Assembly: GCF_049671445.1 (NCBI RefSeq) | Contig: NZ_JBATUX010000021.1 | Coordinates: 31,566-95,565, forward strand | Direction of reading: 5' to 3' | Source: Paenisporosarcina sp049671445 | GTDB lineage: Bacteria > Bacillota > Bacilli > Bacillales_A > Planococcaceae | DNA: 64,000 nucleotides | Part shown: piece after piece, positions 9,114 through 17,650 of the stretch | Numbering within the stretch: position 1 is the stretch's first letter | How the letters are laid out: the number at the start of each line of letters is the position of its first letter | Position numbers and translations under genes: made by a program | The notes under the pieces: generated by a model | The model's input: only the letters and a program-made list of their open reading frames with translations | What the model was told of the DNA's origin: nothing | The model's database searches: none

Positions 9114-9506
9114 GATCATTCCTACCTTCTAGATATCTAAAATTCCTTATGAAGTATAGCAGACGCTTTGTATTGTGTGAACTTCATCATGGTGAAGCAT
9201 TACTGCTTTAGCGTAGGCATGGATGCTTCATTTATTTCTATAGTCGTCCTCACTAAAAGTGACGCACACATTATAGAATGAAACAGGAGCAGACAATTAT
9301 ACTCTTGAGTAAATAGACGTTCAGGTCGCCTTTGTTGTGTTCCAAAGCAACTTAGTAATTCAGTGCATCTAAGTGGTATTTTGTCACCATTAGGTTTTCA
9401 CAGCAGCGCAGCGAAAACAAAACTATATAAAAGCACTTAGTTATGAGTCATTGCGCTTTCTATGGTTGAGATTGTTTCAATAAGTTAACTAGGACATGAG
9501 ACGTGT
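9114..9506. other. Intergenic DNA without a gene
   Basis: No coding region with a start and ribosome site is visible. It contains a small inverted repeat GAAGCAT / ATGCTTC (9194-9200 and 9223-9229). The left part is the yvjA leader; the right part leads into a short repeat array. Confidence 0.5.
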
Positions 9507-9610
9507 TTGAGCGATAAACCTTCAGAAATGAGTGATAAATTCTCAAAATGAGCGACAAGTCTCCAGATTGAGCGATAAACCCGACATTTTGATCGATAAA
9601 TTTTTCACAA
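9507..9610 (+). repeat. Short tandem array, core TGAGCGATAAA, period 20-21 bp
   Basis: Five degenerate copies of WTGAGYGAYAAR begin at 9507, 9528, 9548, 9568 and 9589, so the spacing is 21, 20, 20 and 21 bp. Only the TGAG-YGA-YAA core is conserved; the 8-9 bp between cores vary. It lies in the yvjA-prfB gap with no gene. The spacing breaks the reading frame, so the array is not coding. Confidence 0.75.
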
Positions 9611-9711
9611 TCGAAATTGGCTATACATAATCGTCTCATAAGCCAAGTTATCTATCTGTTGAAACGTGACCACATTACAAGATAATATGTTCGATCATTT
9701 TTCTGGACACC

Positions 9712-9743
9712 AAAAAGCGGGCATCCTTTAAGGATACCCGCTT
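9712..9743 (-). terminator. Terminator after prfB
   Basis: Stem AAGCGGG.ATCCTT / AAGGAT.CCCGCTT at 9715-9743. T-rich on the minus strand beyond the stem. It follows the prfB stop at 9750. Confidence 0.9.
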
Positions 9744-9749
9744 CTACTA

Positions 9750-10854
9750 TTAGTTCATTCTTGAACGTAAATACGAATTAATAAATAAATCAATATCGCC
9801 GTCCATTACTCCTTGAACATTACCGCTTTCAGTACTTGTGCGGTGATCTTTTACCATTGAATAAGGGTGGAAAACGTAAGAGCGAATTTGACTTCCCCAT
9901 CCGATTTCTTTTTGATCGCCACGAATTTCAAGCATTTCAGCTTCTTGTTCTTGAAGTTTTAACGCATAAAGCTTAGCTTTCAAATACGTCATTGCTTTTT
10001 CACGGTTTTTAATTTGAGAACGTTCTTGCTGACACGTAACAACTGCGCCAGTTGGTAGATGAGTGATACGCACAGCTGAGTCAGTTGTATTAATATGCTG
10101 ACCACCTGCACCGCTTGCACGATACGTATCAACTTTTAAATCTTCAGTTCGAATTTCAATCTCAATCTCATTATTGAATTCAGGAATTACTTCACAAGAT
10201 ACGAACGATGTATGGCGACGACCAGAAGAATCGAAAGGTGAAATACGTACTAACCGATGCACACCTTTTTCAGCTTTTAAGTAGCCATATGCATTATGAC
10301 CTTTAAAACTTAACGTTACGGATTTAATGCCCGCTTCGTCTCCAGCTAAATAATCGATTGTTTCGACTTTAAAGCCACGTTTCTCACCCCAACGAGTATA
10401 CATACGAAGTAGCATAGAGCCCCAGTCTTGAGACTCCGTTCCACCAGCACCAGGGTGTAATTCTAAAATGGCATTGTTTTTGTCATAAGGTTCACTCAGT
10501 AATAATTGCAATTCGAAGTCACCAAGTTTTAAAGTGAATTCCTTCATTTCTTTGCTGAGCTCTTCATGCAATTCTTCGTCTGGTTCTTCACGCAACAATT
10601 CCAATGTCATTTCTAAATTTTCTTGTGTATCAACCAACTCTTGATATTCATTCACAATTTCTTTTAAGCCATTCGCTTCGCTTATGACAACTTGAGCAGC
10701 ATCCTGATCATTCCAAAAGTCGGGGTACGACATATTTTCATCTAATTCTGCAATTCGTGCCTCTTTGTTCTCTAAGTCAAAGAGACCCCCTAAAGTCGAA
10801 TAATTTTGAAGCGGTTCTGTCTAATTCATTGCGTACATCTGATAATTCCATCAT
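9750..10854 (-). CDS. prfB: Peptide chain release factor 2, with programmed +1 frameshift
   Basis: The gene is in two frames. Frame one starts at ATG 10854 (GGAGG nine bases upstream) and runs 25 codons (MMELSDVRNELDRTASKLF...) to an in-frame TGA at 10779-10777. Skipping one base gives LDLENKEARIAEL... and continues to 9750. The full product is about 367 residues, the usual RF2 length. The GGQ motif (ASGAGGQHINTTDSAVRI) and the RF2 anticodon region (SPFD) are present. RF2 reads UGA and UAA and autoregulates through this frameshift. It follows secA by 18 bp, so the two are probably one transcript. Confidence 0.95.
10776..10791 (-). promoter_or_regulatory. RF2 recoding site (internal Shine-Dalgarno plus CTT TGA C)
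   Basis: Minus strand AGGGGG (10791-10786), then TCT, then CTTTGAC. This is the classic bacterial prfB frameshift cassette: the SD-like hexamer pairs with 16S rRNA and the slow UGA C context promotes the +1 slip on CUU. Seen directly; the mechanism is established for the family. Confidence 0.95.
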
Positions 10855-10872
10855 TACTAAATTCCTCCGTTA

Positions 10873-13383
10873 TCATTCAACAGCACCGTGACAATTTTTG
10901 AATTTCTTGCCACTGCCACAAGGACAGGCTTCATTTCTTCCAACTGTAGCTTGTGCGCGTACTGGTTTTTTCTTAACAGGTCCACCCTCTTCTTTCGGGT
11001 TCACAGCTTGACCTTTTGCTACTTCCTCACGTTGAAGGTTGTTGCGTATTTCTGCCTTCATTGCATATTTCGCTACATCTTCTTGGACAGATTCGACCAT
11101 TGCTTCAAACATAGCAAACCCTTCGTTTTGGTATTCACGAAGTGGATCAATTTGTCCATATGCACGTAAATGAATTCCTTGTCGAAGTTGATCCATTGCA
11201 TCGATATGATCAATCCATTTCGAGTCAATAGAGCGTAGTAATACAACTTTTTCAAATTCACGCATACGTTCAGGAGTCATTTCTGCTTCTTTTTCATCAT
11301 AGCGTTTGTACACTAATGTTTTCACATACTCAGTAATTTCTTCAGACGTTTTACCTTCTAATTCAGCCCGTGAAATCGCACCTTCAGATAATAAATTCGC
11401 ATGAATTGTATCTTCAAGTCCTTTATAGTTCCACTCGGCTTGTTTATCAGACGATGTGTGTGCAGCAACAGTACGTTCGATTACTTCATCGATCATCGTT
11501 TCTACAAGTCCACGCATATTGTCTGTATCTAATACTTCTAAACGTTCTTTATAAATAATTTCACGTTGTTGACGTAAAACATCATCGTATTGTAACAAAC
11601 GTTTACGTGCATCGAAGTTATTACCTTCGACACGTTTTTGAGCCGATTCTACTGCTTTTGTAACCATTTTAGATTGAATTGGTTGTGTATCGTCCATTCC
11701 TAAACGAGTCATCATAGCACGCATATTATCAGATCCAAAACGGCGCATTAAATCGTCTTCCATTGATAGGTAGAATTGTGTGATACCAGGATCCCCTTGA
11801 CGTCCAGAACGACCTCGAAGCTGATTATCAATACGGCGTGATTCATGACGTTCAGTACCGATAACGGCTAAACCGCCTACTTCAATAACACCTTCGCCGA
11901 GTTTAATGTCAGTACCACGCCCGGCCATGTTCGTTGCAATGGTTACCGAACCTTTGTGACCTGCAGTCGAGATAATTTCAGCCTCGCGCTCATGATTTTT
12001 CGCATTTAACACATTATGTTGAATTCCGTGTTTTGTTAATAATGTTGAGATGATTTCAGAAGTTTCAATAGCAACAGTACCTACAAGAACTGGTTGCCCA
12101 ACTTTATTTCTCTCCGCAATTTCAGCCGCTACTGCTTTATATTTACCTTCCATAGAAGCATAAATTAAGTCTGCACGGTCTTCACGCCCAATTTCGCGAT
12201 TGGTTGGAATGACAATTACATTCATATTGTAAATATTACGGAATTCTTCTTCTTCCGTTTTTGCAGTACCCGTCATCCCAGAAAGTTTATCGTACATTCT
12301 GAAATAGTTTTGGAACGTAATAGTAGCCATCGTCATAGATTCATTTTGAATCTCTAGACCCTCTTTTGCTTCAATAGCTTGATGAAGTCCATCTGAATAG
12401 CGACGACCTTTCATTAAACGACCAGTGAATGAGTCAACAATGACCACATCCCCTTCTTGAACCACATAATCCACATCATTATGCATACTTGCATGCGCTT
12501 TTAATGATTGGTTAATCGCATGATTTAAACGGACATGTGTTAAATCGAATAAGTTATCAATACCAAACGCTTTTTCAACTCTTTCAATTCCTGCTTCAGT
12601 CAGAACTACACCTTTTGTAGATTCATCGTACGAATAGTCATCTTCTTTTCGAAGAGCTTTCACAAGTGCATTTGATTGCTTGTAAAGTTGAGCAGATTTA
12701 GCTGCTTGTCCAGAAATGATTAATGGTGTACGTGCTTCATCAATTAAAATCGAGTCAACTTCATCGATTACAGCATAGTAAAGCGGACGTTGTACGTGTT
12801 CCTCTTTATATAACACCATGTTATCGCGTAAATAATCGAATCCTAGTTCGTTGTTCGTCGAATACGTAATATCCGCTGCATAAGCTTCACGTTTTTCATC
12901 TTTATTTAAACTGTTTAAATTTAAACCTACTGTTAAGCCTAAGAAATTATACAATTTGCCCATTTCTTCAGCATCACGACTTGCTAAATATTCATTGACC
13001 GTCACTACATGGACGCCTTTACCAGTAATTGCGTTCAAATAAACCGGCAATGTAGATGTTAAAGTTTTACCTTCACCAGTTTTCATTTCAGCAATATTAC
13101 CTTCATGAAGTGCTGCCGCACCCGTAATTTGAACACGGAAAGGGTACATTCCAAAAACACGTCTTGAAGCTTCTCGTACAACAGCAAATGCTTCTACTTG
13201 TAGGTCTTCCAATACAGTCCCACTTGCAAAACGTTCTTTAAATTCATCTGTTTTCGCACGTAATTGATCGTCAGTTAAAGCTTCTGTTTCGTTTGCTAAC
13301 GCTTCAACTTGATCTGTAATTTTTTCTAATCTTTTTAAATCTCTCTTATTTAAGTCAAATACTTTATTTAATACTCCAAGCAT
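10873..13383 (-). CDS. secA: Preprotein translocase ATPase SecA
   Basis: 836 residues, full length. Motifs in order: Walker A MKTGEGKT (about 100), DEVDSILIDEARTPLIISG, preprotein-binding domain, NMAGRGTDIKLGEG, GRSGRQGD, helical scaffold, and a C-terminal zinc motif CPCGSGKKFKNCHG. It drives Sec-dependent export at SecYEG; many exported proteins in this window depend on it. Upstream of prfB as in B. subtilis. Confidence 0.98.
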   Translation of the reverse strand: MLGVLNKVFDLNKRDLKRLEKITDQVEALANETEALTDDQLRAKTDEFKERFASGTVLEDLQVEAFAVVREASRRVFGMYPFRVQITGAAALHEGNIAEMKTGEGKTLTSTLPVYLNAITGKGVHVVTVNEYLASRDAEEMGKLYNFLGLTVGLNLNSLNKDEKREAYAADITYSTNNELGFDYLRDNMVLYKEEHVQRPLYYAVIDEVDSILIDEARTPLIISGQAAKSAQLYKQSNALVKALRKEDDYSYDESTKGVVLTEAGIERVEKAFGIDNLFDLTHVRLNHAINQSLKAHASMHNDVDYVVQEGDVVIVDSFTGRLMKGRRYSDGLHQAIEAKEGLEIQNESMTMATITFQNYFRMYDKLSGMTGTAKTEEEEFRNIYNMNVIVIPTNREIGREDRADLIYASMEGKYKAVAAEIAERNKVGQPVLVGTVAIETSEIISTLLTKHGIQHNVLNAKNHEREAEIISTAGHKGSVTIATNMAGRGTDIKLGEGVIEVGGLAVIGTERHESRRIDNQLRGRSGRQGDPGITQFYLSMEDDLMRRFGSDNMRAMMTRLGMDDTQPIQSKMVTKAVESAQKRVEGNNFDARKRLLQYDDVLRQQREIIYKERLEVLDTDNMRGLVETMIDEVIERTVAAHTSSDKQAEWNYKGLEDTIHANLLSEGAISRAELEGKTSEEITEYVKTLVYKRYDEKEAEMTPERMREFEKVVLLRSIDSKWIDHIDAMDQLRQGIHLRAYGQIDPLREYQNEGFAMFEAMVESVQEDVAKYAMKAEIRNNLQREEVAKGQAVNPKEEGGPVKKKPVRAQATVGRNEACPCGSGKKFKNCHGAVE

Positions 13384-13458
13384 TTAAATTCACTTCCCAT
13401 TTAGTCTAAGGTTTATTTTAACACTGCTACTAAAGGGGTGCAAATAACGGACTTGTAC

Positions 13459-15846
13459 TTACAAGGTTGTGTCGTTATTTAAAAACTGATGCAATTGCCC
13501 TTTATTAAGTGGTTTACTGTAATAAAAACCTTGAATAATATCTGTTTCCATTGCTGTGAGGAGTTCCAGTTGTTTCACTGTCTCAACCCCTTCTGCAACA
13601 ATATTAAATCCTAAATTATGTGATAAGTCTATCACCGATTTAACAATTGCTTGAACTCTTTTATCATTTTCCATTTGCTGTACAAAAGTTTGATCGATTT
13701 TCACACGATTAATCGGGAGTATTCGCAAATAATTTAATGAAGAATACCCTGTACCAAAATCGTCTAGAGCGATGGAAATGCCCATTTTCTTTATATTATG
13801 GAGAGTTTGGAGAACATCATCTCCTCCGTCAATAAATAATGACTCGGTTATTTCAATTTCAATAAGACTGGGATTTACTTGATATTTCTTCAACAGTGTT
13901 TTCAGACGATGAATAAAGTCAATTTCTCTAAGCTGTAATGCACTAACATTGATGGCGACAGATGATACGTGTGGAAACTGATGTTGAATTTCTTTAATTT
14001 CACGAACTGCCGTTTCAATTACCCAGTCTCCAATTACTTGAATAAGACCTGATTTCTCTGCAATAGGAATAAATTCAACCGGAGATATCATCCCCCATTC
14101 AGGATGGCGCCAACGCAATAACGCTTCCAAACTTTCTGTCCTATTTGTTTTCAGGTTGAATTGGGGCTGATACACGAGTGTAAAGTGATTGAATTTTATT
14201 GCTTCACGCAATCCTTGTTCAAACATATGTTGTTTTTCAAACTCTTCTTTCATTTCATAATTAAAATAAAGTATTCTATTTCTGCCCGCTTCTTTCGCTT
14301 TATATAAAGCCGTATCAGCGTTTACTAATAATTGCTCACTTGAGTCAGCATCAGTTGGAAAAAGGGAAACGCCCATAGAAGGGGTAACGAATACAGCTTG
14401 TTTATTTAAGTAAAATGCTTTTGAAAATGCATGGTGCACATTCGTAAGAGTCGTTCTTAGTAAAGGAAAGTTTTCCTTTTTAGAATGCAAAAGCACAATA
14501 AACTCGTCCCCGCCAAATCGGCCGAAATAACTATCCTCTGGTAATAAATGTTGAATTCGTTCTGCCACTTGAATTAAGAGGGCATCTCCATATGAATAAC
14601 CTTTCGAATCATTAATTTGTTTGAAATGATCTAAATCTAAGAAAGCAACAGCAATTATATGGTCTTGATTCATTTCCTCAATCCATTTTACGAGTTGAAA
14701 TTGAACGGAAGAGCGATTTGGCAAGCTTGTTAGCGGGTCGAATTTAGCTTGAAAATCCATTTCTTCTACTTGTATGTTTAACAATTTACCCATTTGCTCA
14801 ATTGATTGTGCGATTTCTCCAATCTCATCTTTACTATCAATATTCATTTCAGACACTAAGTTACCTTGTTCCATTTGTCGAACATGTTTCACAATAGTTG
14901 GTAAATCTTTCAACATATAACGCAAAAGTATAGACAAAATGATTAATAATAATAAAGCAGCAAGAATCCAGGACAAACCAATCGTATAAACAAAATCGTG
15001 AAGAGAATCGGTAACCATATAGTCAGGCACATAACTCACAAGTTGCCAACCTGTCCCTTTAATTTCACGGACTTCAGCATAGAAGTTCCCTTTAGAAGTA
15101 CTAACTAAAGTGGTAACATCATCCGAAAGATTGAGATCTTTTATTTCAGACCAAATATTATCTACATCATACAAAATCTGTCCTTGTTCAGTTAATAAAA
15201 CATGTTTGTGATTGTTAATTTCATAGGGTGCAATTAATTCAGGGATTGTATCTAAATGCATATCTAAACCAAAATACCCGAGTCGTTTGCCATCTTTTTC
15301 AATGGGCTTGATCACACTGACTGTATACTTTTTAGTTGAGTAATCAATATACAAATCTGAAAAAGATAAGTCTTTTGCTGCTCCTGCTTTAGCTGTCCAA
15401 GGTCGTTTTTGAATGTCATACGCTTCATCCGTTACATATCCATGATCAGCAATTAAAAAATTGGGTTCCAGTAGAGCAATCCACACAAGACCTAAACCTT
15501 CCGTGCTTTCTTGAACTCGAGTCATAAGTTGATTGACTTTGTCATAGCTAGCAGAAGACTTAACAGATTTTCGCTCGACTGGTGATTCTAAAAATTCTCT
15601 GACATCTTCTAGTTCACCAAGTTGCTCAGCAATTCCTCTTTTACTGTTTAACAATGTATAAATTTCCTGTGCAACTACTTCATTTTCTAGCCCTAATTCC
15701 TCTTCCATTTGTTTTTCAAATAAATTCTTTTGATAAGTATATGAAATACCTGCGATTACAAAAAGAATTGAAATGACGACGGCACTCATTGCTAATAAAA
15801 CCTTGCCTCGAAAACCAAGTTTGCCCCAAAGCCGTAGTTTCGACAT
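13459..15846 (-). CDS. Membrane c-di-GMP protein: dCache-HAMP-GGDEF-EAL
   Basis: 795 residues: membrane helix (about 18-38), extracellular Cache-type sensor (about 40-280), second helix (about 288-308), HAMP (about 310-365), GGDEF domain with intact GGDEF (in FGRFGGDEFIVLL), EAL domain with EALLRW, DDFGTGYSSL and KIDQTFV. Both catalytic motifs look complete, so synthesis and hydrolysis are both possible; net activity cannot be predicted. It lies between secA and hpf, which are near neighbours in B. subtilis, so it is a lineage-specific insertion. It has its own GGGGAGGG ribosome site. Confidence 0.92.
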   Translation of the reverse strand: MSKLRLWGKLGFRGKVLLAMSAVVISILFVIAGISYTYQKNLFEKQMEEELGLENEVVAQEIYTLLNSKRGIAEQLGELEDVREFLESPVERKSVKSSASYDKVNQLMTRVQESTEGLGLVWIALLEPNFLIADHGYVTDEAYDIQKRPWTAKAGAAKDLSFSDLYIDYSTKKYTVSVIKPIEKDGKRLGYFGLDMHLDTIPELIAPYEINNHKHVLLTEQGQILYDVDNIWSEIKDLNLSDDVTTLVSTSKGNFYAEVREIKGTGWQLVSYVPDYMVTDSLHDFVYTIGLSWILAALLLLIILSILLRYMLKDLPTIVKHVRQMEQGNLVSEMNIDSKDEIGEIAQSIEQMGKLLNIQVEEMDFQAKFDPLTSLPNRSSVQFQLVKWIEEMNQDHIIAVAFLDLDHFKQINDSKGYSYGDALLIQVAERIQHLLPEDSYFGRFGGDEFIVLLHSKKENFPLLRTTLTNVHHAFSKAFYLNKQAVFVTPSMGVSLFPTDADSSEQLLVNADTALYKAKEAGRNRILYFNYEMKEEFEKQHMFEQGLREAIKFNHFTLVYQPQFNLKTNRTESLEALLRWRHPEWGMISPVEFIPIAEKSGLIQVIGDWVIETAVREIKEIQHQFPHVSSVAINVSALQLREIDFIHRLKTLLKKYQVNPSLIEIEITESLFIDGGDDVLQTLHNIKKMGISIALDDFGTGYSSLNYLRILPINRVKIDQTFVQQMENDKRVQAIVKSVIDLSHNLGFNIVAEGVETVKQLELLTAMETDIIQGFYYSKPLNKGQLHQFLNNDTTL

Positions 15847-15957
15847 CCAATTCCCTCCCCTTTTGAAACGGAATTATGTATTCTTTTTATCTACTGAGTT
15901 AATTTCATAATTCATAAAACCGGATGTAAACACGAACATTCTTAAAATGGAGATTAT

Positions 15958-16145
15958 GTCGATTTACGTTACGGGCGGACGCTTTCCGCGGATGGTCCGT
16001 GTGCCTCCTCGATGAATGAAAAACCTATGCTCCTGCGGTTACTCGTCGCAAACGAATTGTGCCCAATTCGTTCACTCCGCTCTCTGCGGGGTCACACCTG
16101 GACACACTTTTCCCGTCTTAGTCGCCGTCCTTCACTTCAATCAAA
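15958..16145 (+). repeat. MITE-like dispersed repeat, copy A
   Basis: GC-richer block in AT-rich DNA between hpf and the GGDEF-EAL gene. It begins GTCGATTTACG, continues GGCGGACGCTTTCCGCGG and GTGTGCCTCCTCG, and ends TTCACTTCAATCAA. Inside are a module TGCTCCTGCGGTTACTCGTC (16028-16047) and a hairpin AACGAATTG / CAATTCGTT (16051-16072). It shares its frame with copies B (19204) and C (55841, opposite strand). No coding potential. The rest of the 15847-16309 gap is AT-rich with nothing recognised. Confidence 0.8.
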
Positions 16146-16309
16146 TTACCGAAACTCTTAACAAATTCAAAGGAATACATTTCACATAATCGTGTATCAT
16201 TCATCAAAAGGCATTTATCAAATTAACTCTATTTAATTATTCGCTTTAATCGAGTGAATTCCTGCTTTATCGACAAATACAAAGGTGAATTTTTCATTAA
16301 AAAAAAAAA

Positions 16310-16339
16310 AAAGAAAGCCCACAAAAATGGGCTTTCTTT
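16310..16339 (-). terminator. Terminator after hpf
   Basis: Stem AAAGAAAGCCCA / TGGGCTTTCTTT with loop CAAAAA, preceded on the plus strand by a run of A (16299-16312), which is the T-tail for the minus-strand hpf transcript. Confidence 0.9.
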
Positions 16340-16349
16340 TTACGTTTAT

Positions 16350-16910
16350 TTAGTTTGTTTCAATTAATCCGTACTTGCCATCTTTACGTTTGTAAACGAT
16401 ATGTGTTCCATCAGATTCAGCATCAGTGAATACGAAGAAATTATGTCCAAGCATATCCATTTGTAAAACGGCTTCTTCTTGATCCATTGGCTTCAATTCA
16501 AATTGTTTAGTACGAACAATATGAATTTCTTCTTCATTATCATCGTGTTGTGTTGTTTGTTCTGGTGTTTGCACGTTAGCAAAATATGCGCCTACGCCTT
16601 CACGTTCACGGAACTTACGATTTACTTTCGTTTTATATTTACGAATTTGACGCTCTAATTTATCGACGATTAAATCGACTGCTGCATACATATCATTATG
16701 TCTTTCTTCAGCACGAAGCGTTAAATTCTTCATCGGAATCGTAACTTCGACTTTCGTTTGACTGTCGTTATATACCTTTAAATTGACATTTGCGTTCGCT
16801 TGGATTTCTTCGTTGAAATAGCGTTCAACTTTATTGATTTTGCTTTCAACGTGTTCGCGAATCGCAGGAGTTACCTCAACGTTTTCACCGCGGATATTAT
16901 AATTTAACAT
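16350..16910 (-). CDS. hpf: Long-form ribosome hibernation promoting factor
   Basis: 186 residues: N-terminal HPF/YfiA domain (about 1-100, MLNYNIRGENVEVTPAIREHVE) and the C-terminal dimerisation domain of long HPF (about 125-186, IVRTKQFELKPMDQEEAVLQMDMLGHNFF begins it). It dimerises 70S ribosomes into inactive 100S particles in stationary phase or stress. The start is the ATG at 16910 behind GGAGGAG. The promoter region carries overlapping SigB-like and SigH-like elements. Confidence 0.96.
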   Translation of the reverse strand: MLNYNIRGENVEVTPAIREHVESKINKVERYFNEEIQANANVNLKVYNDSQTKVEVTIPMKNLTLRAEERHNDMYAAVDLIVDKLERQIRKYKTKVNRKFREREGVGAYFANVQTPEQTTQHDDNEEEIHIVRTKQFELKPMDQEEAVLQMDMLGHNFFVFTDAESDGTHIVYKRKDGKYGLIETN

Positions 16911-16946
16911 GTAAACTCCTCCTTTAATTAAGGCTATGTTAACCTT

Positions 16947-16981
16947 ATTCTACTTATCCCCTAATAACTCCTGCAACAAAC
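16947..16981 (-). promoter_or_regulatory. Overlapping SigB-like and SigH-like promoters of hpf
   Basis: Minus strand: GTTTGT (16981-16976), 14 bp, GGGGAT (16961-16956) resembles SigB (GTTTaa-N12/14-GGGtAT). Within it, AGGAGTT (16972-16966), 12 bp, GTAGAAT (ending 16947) fits SigH (RnAGGAwwW-N11/12-RnnGAAT). B. subtilis yvyD/hpf is under both sigma factors, so this layout is expected. Confidence 0.6.
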
Positions 16982-17029
16982 CAAAAATAAATTAGAAATT
17001 TGTCGAATGTAGTCATTTCCCTTAAGTTT

Positions 17030-17650
17030 TTATGCACGAATTAGCGTCAATGCATTGACAGAACTTGCTCCTGCTTTTTTCAAAACGTAGGCTGCATGGT
17101 GCAGTGTAGTGCCAGTTGTATACAAATCATCGATTAATAAAATATGTTGTTTTTGAACATCCTGCGTAACCGTGAAAAGTAATTCTGAAGAAACTCGTTC
17201 TTTTTTCGATTTTCCGACTTGTGAATGATTTAATGTTTTGGACAAAACATGATGATAAGAAACATTTGCAGCAATTAGTAATTCATCAACTTGTGAAAAA
17301 GTCCGAGCGACTAACATGTCTGGATGCAGAGGAATGGGAACAATTTTCTCTTTAACTTTAAGTAACGGCAGAAAATCCGCTCTAAATATGTTTGCCAGTT
17401 CCACATCTAATTGAAATTTATATTGCTGATAAACCTGTTTCATCCAGTCGTTGTAGCTGTAAATTGAAGTAACGGAATCGAGTGTACCCTCGTAAACAGT
17501 TCCTATCCATTCATTTCTCCAATTTCTTTCTTCAGCTTTTTCGAATTTATTTAAACATTTTTCGCAAACTAACTGCGGTGATTTAATTAAGAGTAGTTTC
17601 CGCCATGAAGCAATTTCTAGAAATGAGACAGAACAAATCAAGCACTTCAT
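17030..17650 (-). CDS. comFC: ComFC phosphoribosyltransferase-like competence protein
   Basis: 206 residues: N-terminal zinc-binding cysteines (CLIC ... CEKC, about 3-37) and a phosphoribosyltransferase fold with the PRPP-loop motif LLIDDLYTTGTT (about 172-183). ComFC works with ComFA in bringing single-stranded DNA into the cytoplasm during transformation. The ATG overlaps the comFA stop by 4 bp. The comFB gene that separates them in B. subtilis is absent. Confidence 0.92.
   Translation of the reverse strand: MKCLICSVSFLEIASWRKLLLIKSPQLVCEKCLNKFEKAEERNWRNEWIGTVYEGTLDSVTSIYSYNDWMKQVYQQYKFQLDVELANIFRADFLPLLKVKEKIVPIPLHPDMLVARTFSQVDELLIAANVSYHHVLSKTLNHSQVGKSKKERVSSELLFTVTQDVQKQHILLIDDLYTTGTTLHHAAYVLKKAGASSVNALTLIRA

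Noticed and set aside
9114..9506. Riboswitch or small RNA upstream of yvjA
   Set aside because: Only a 7-bp inverted repeat is present; no conserved riboswitch core recognised.
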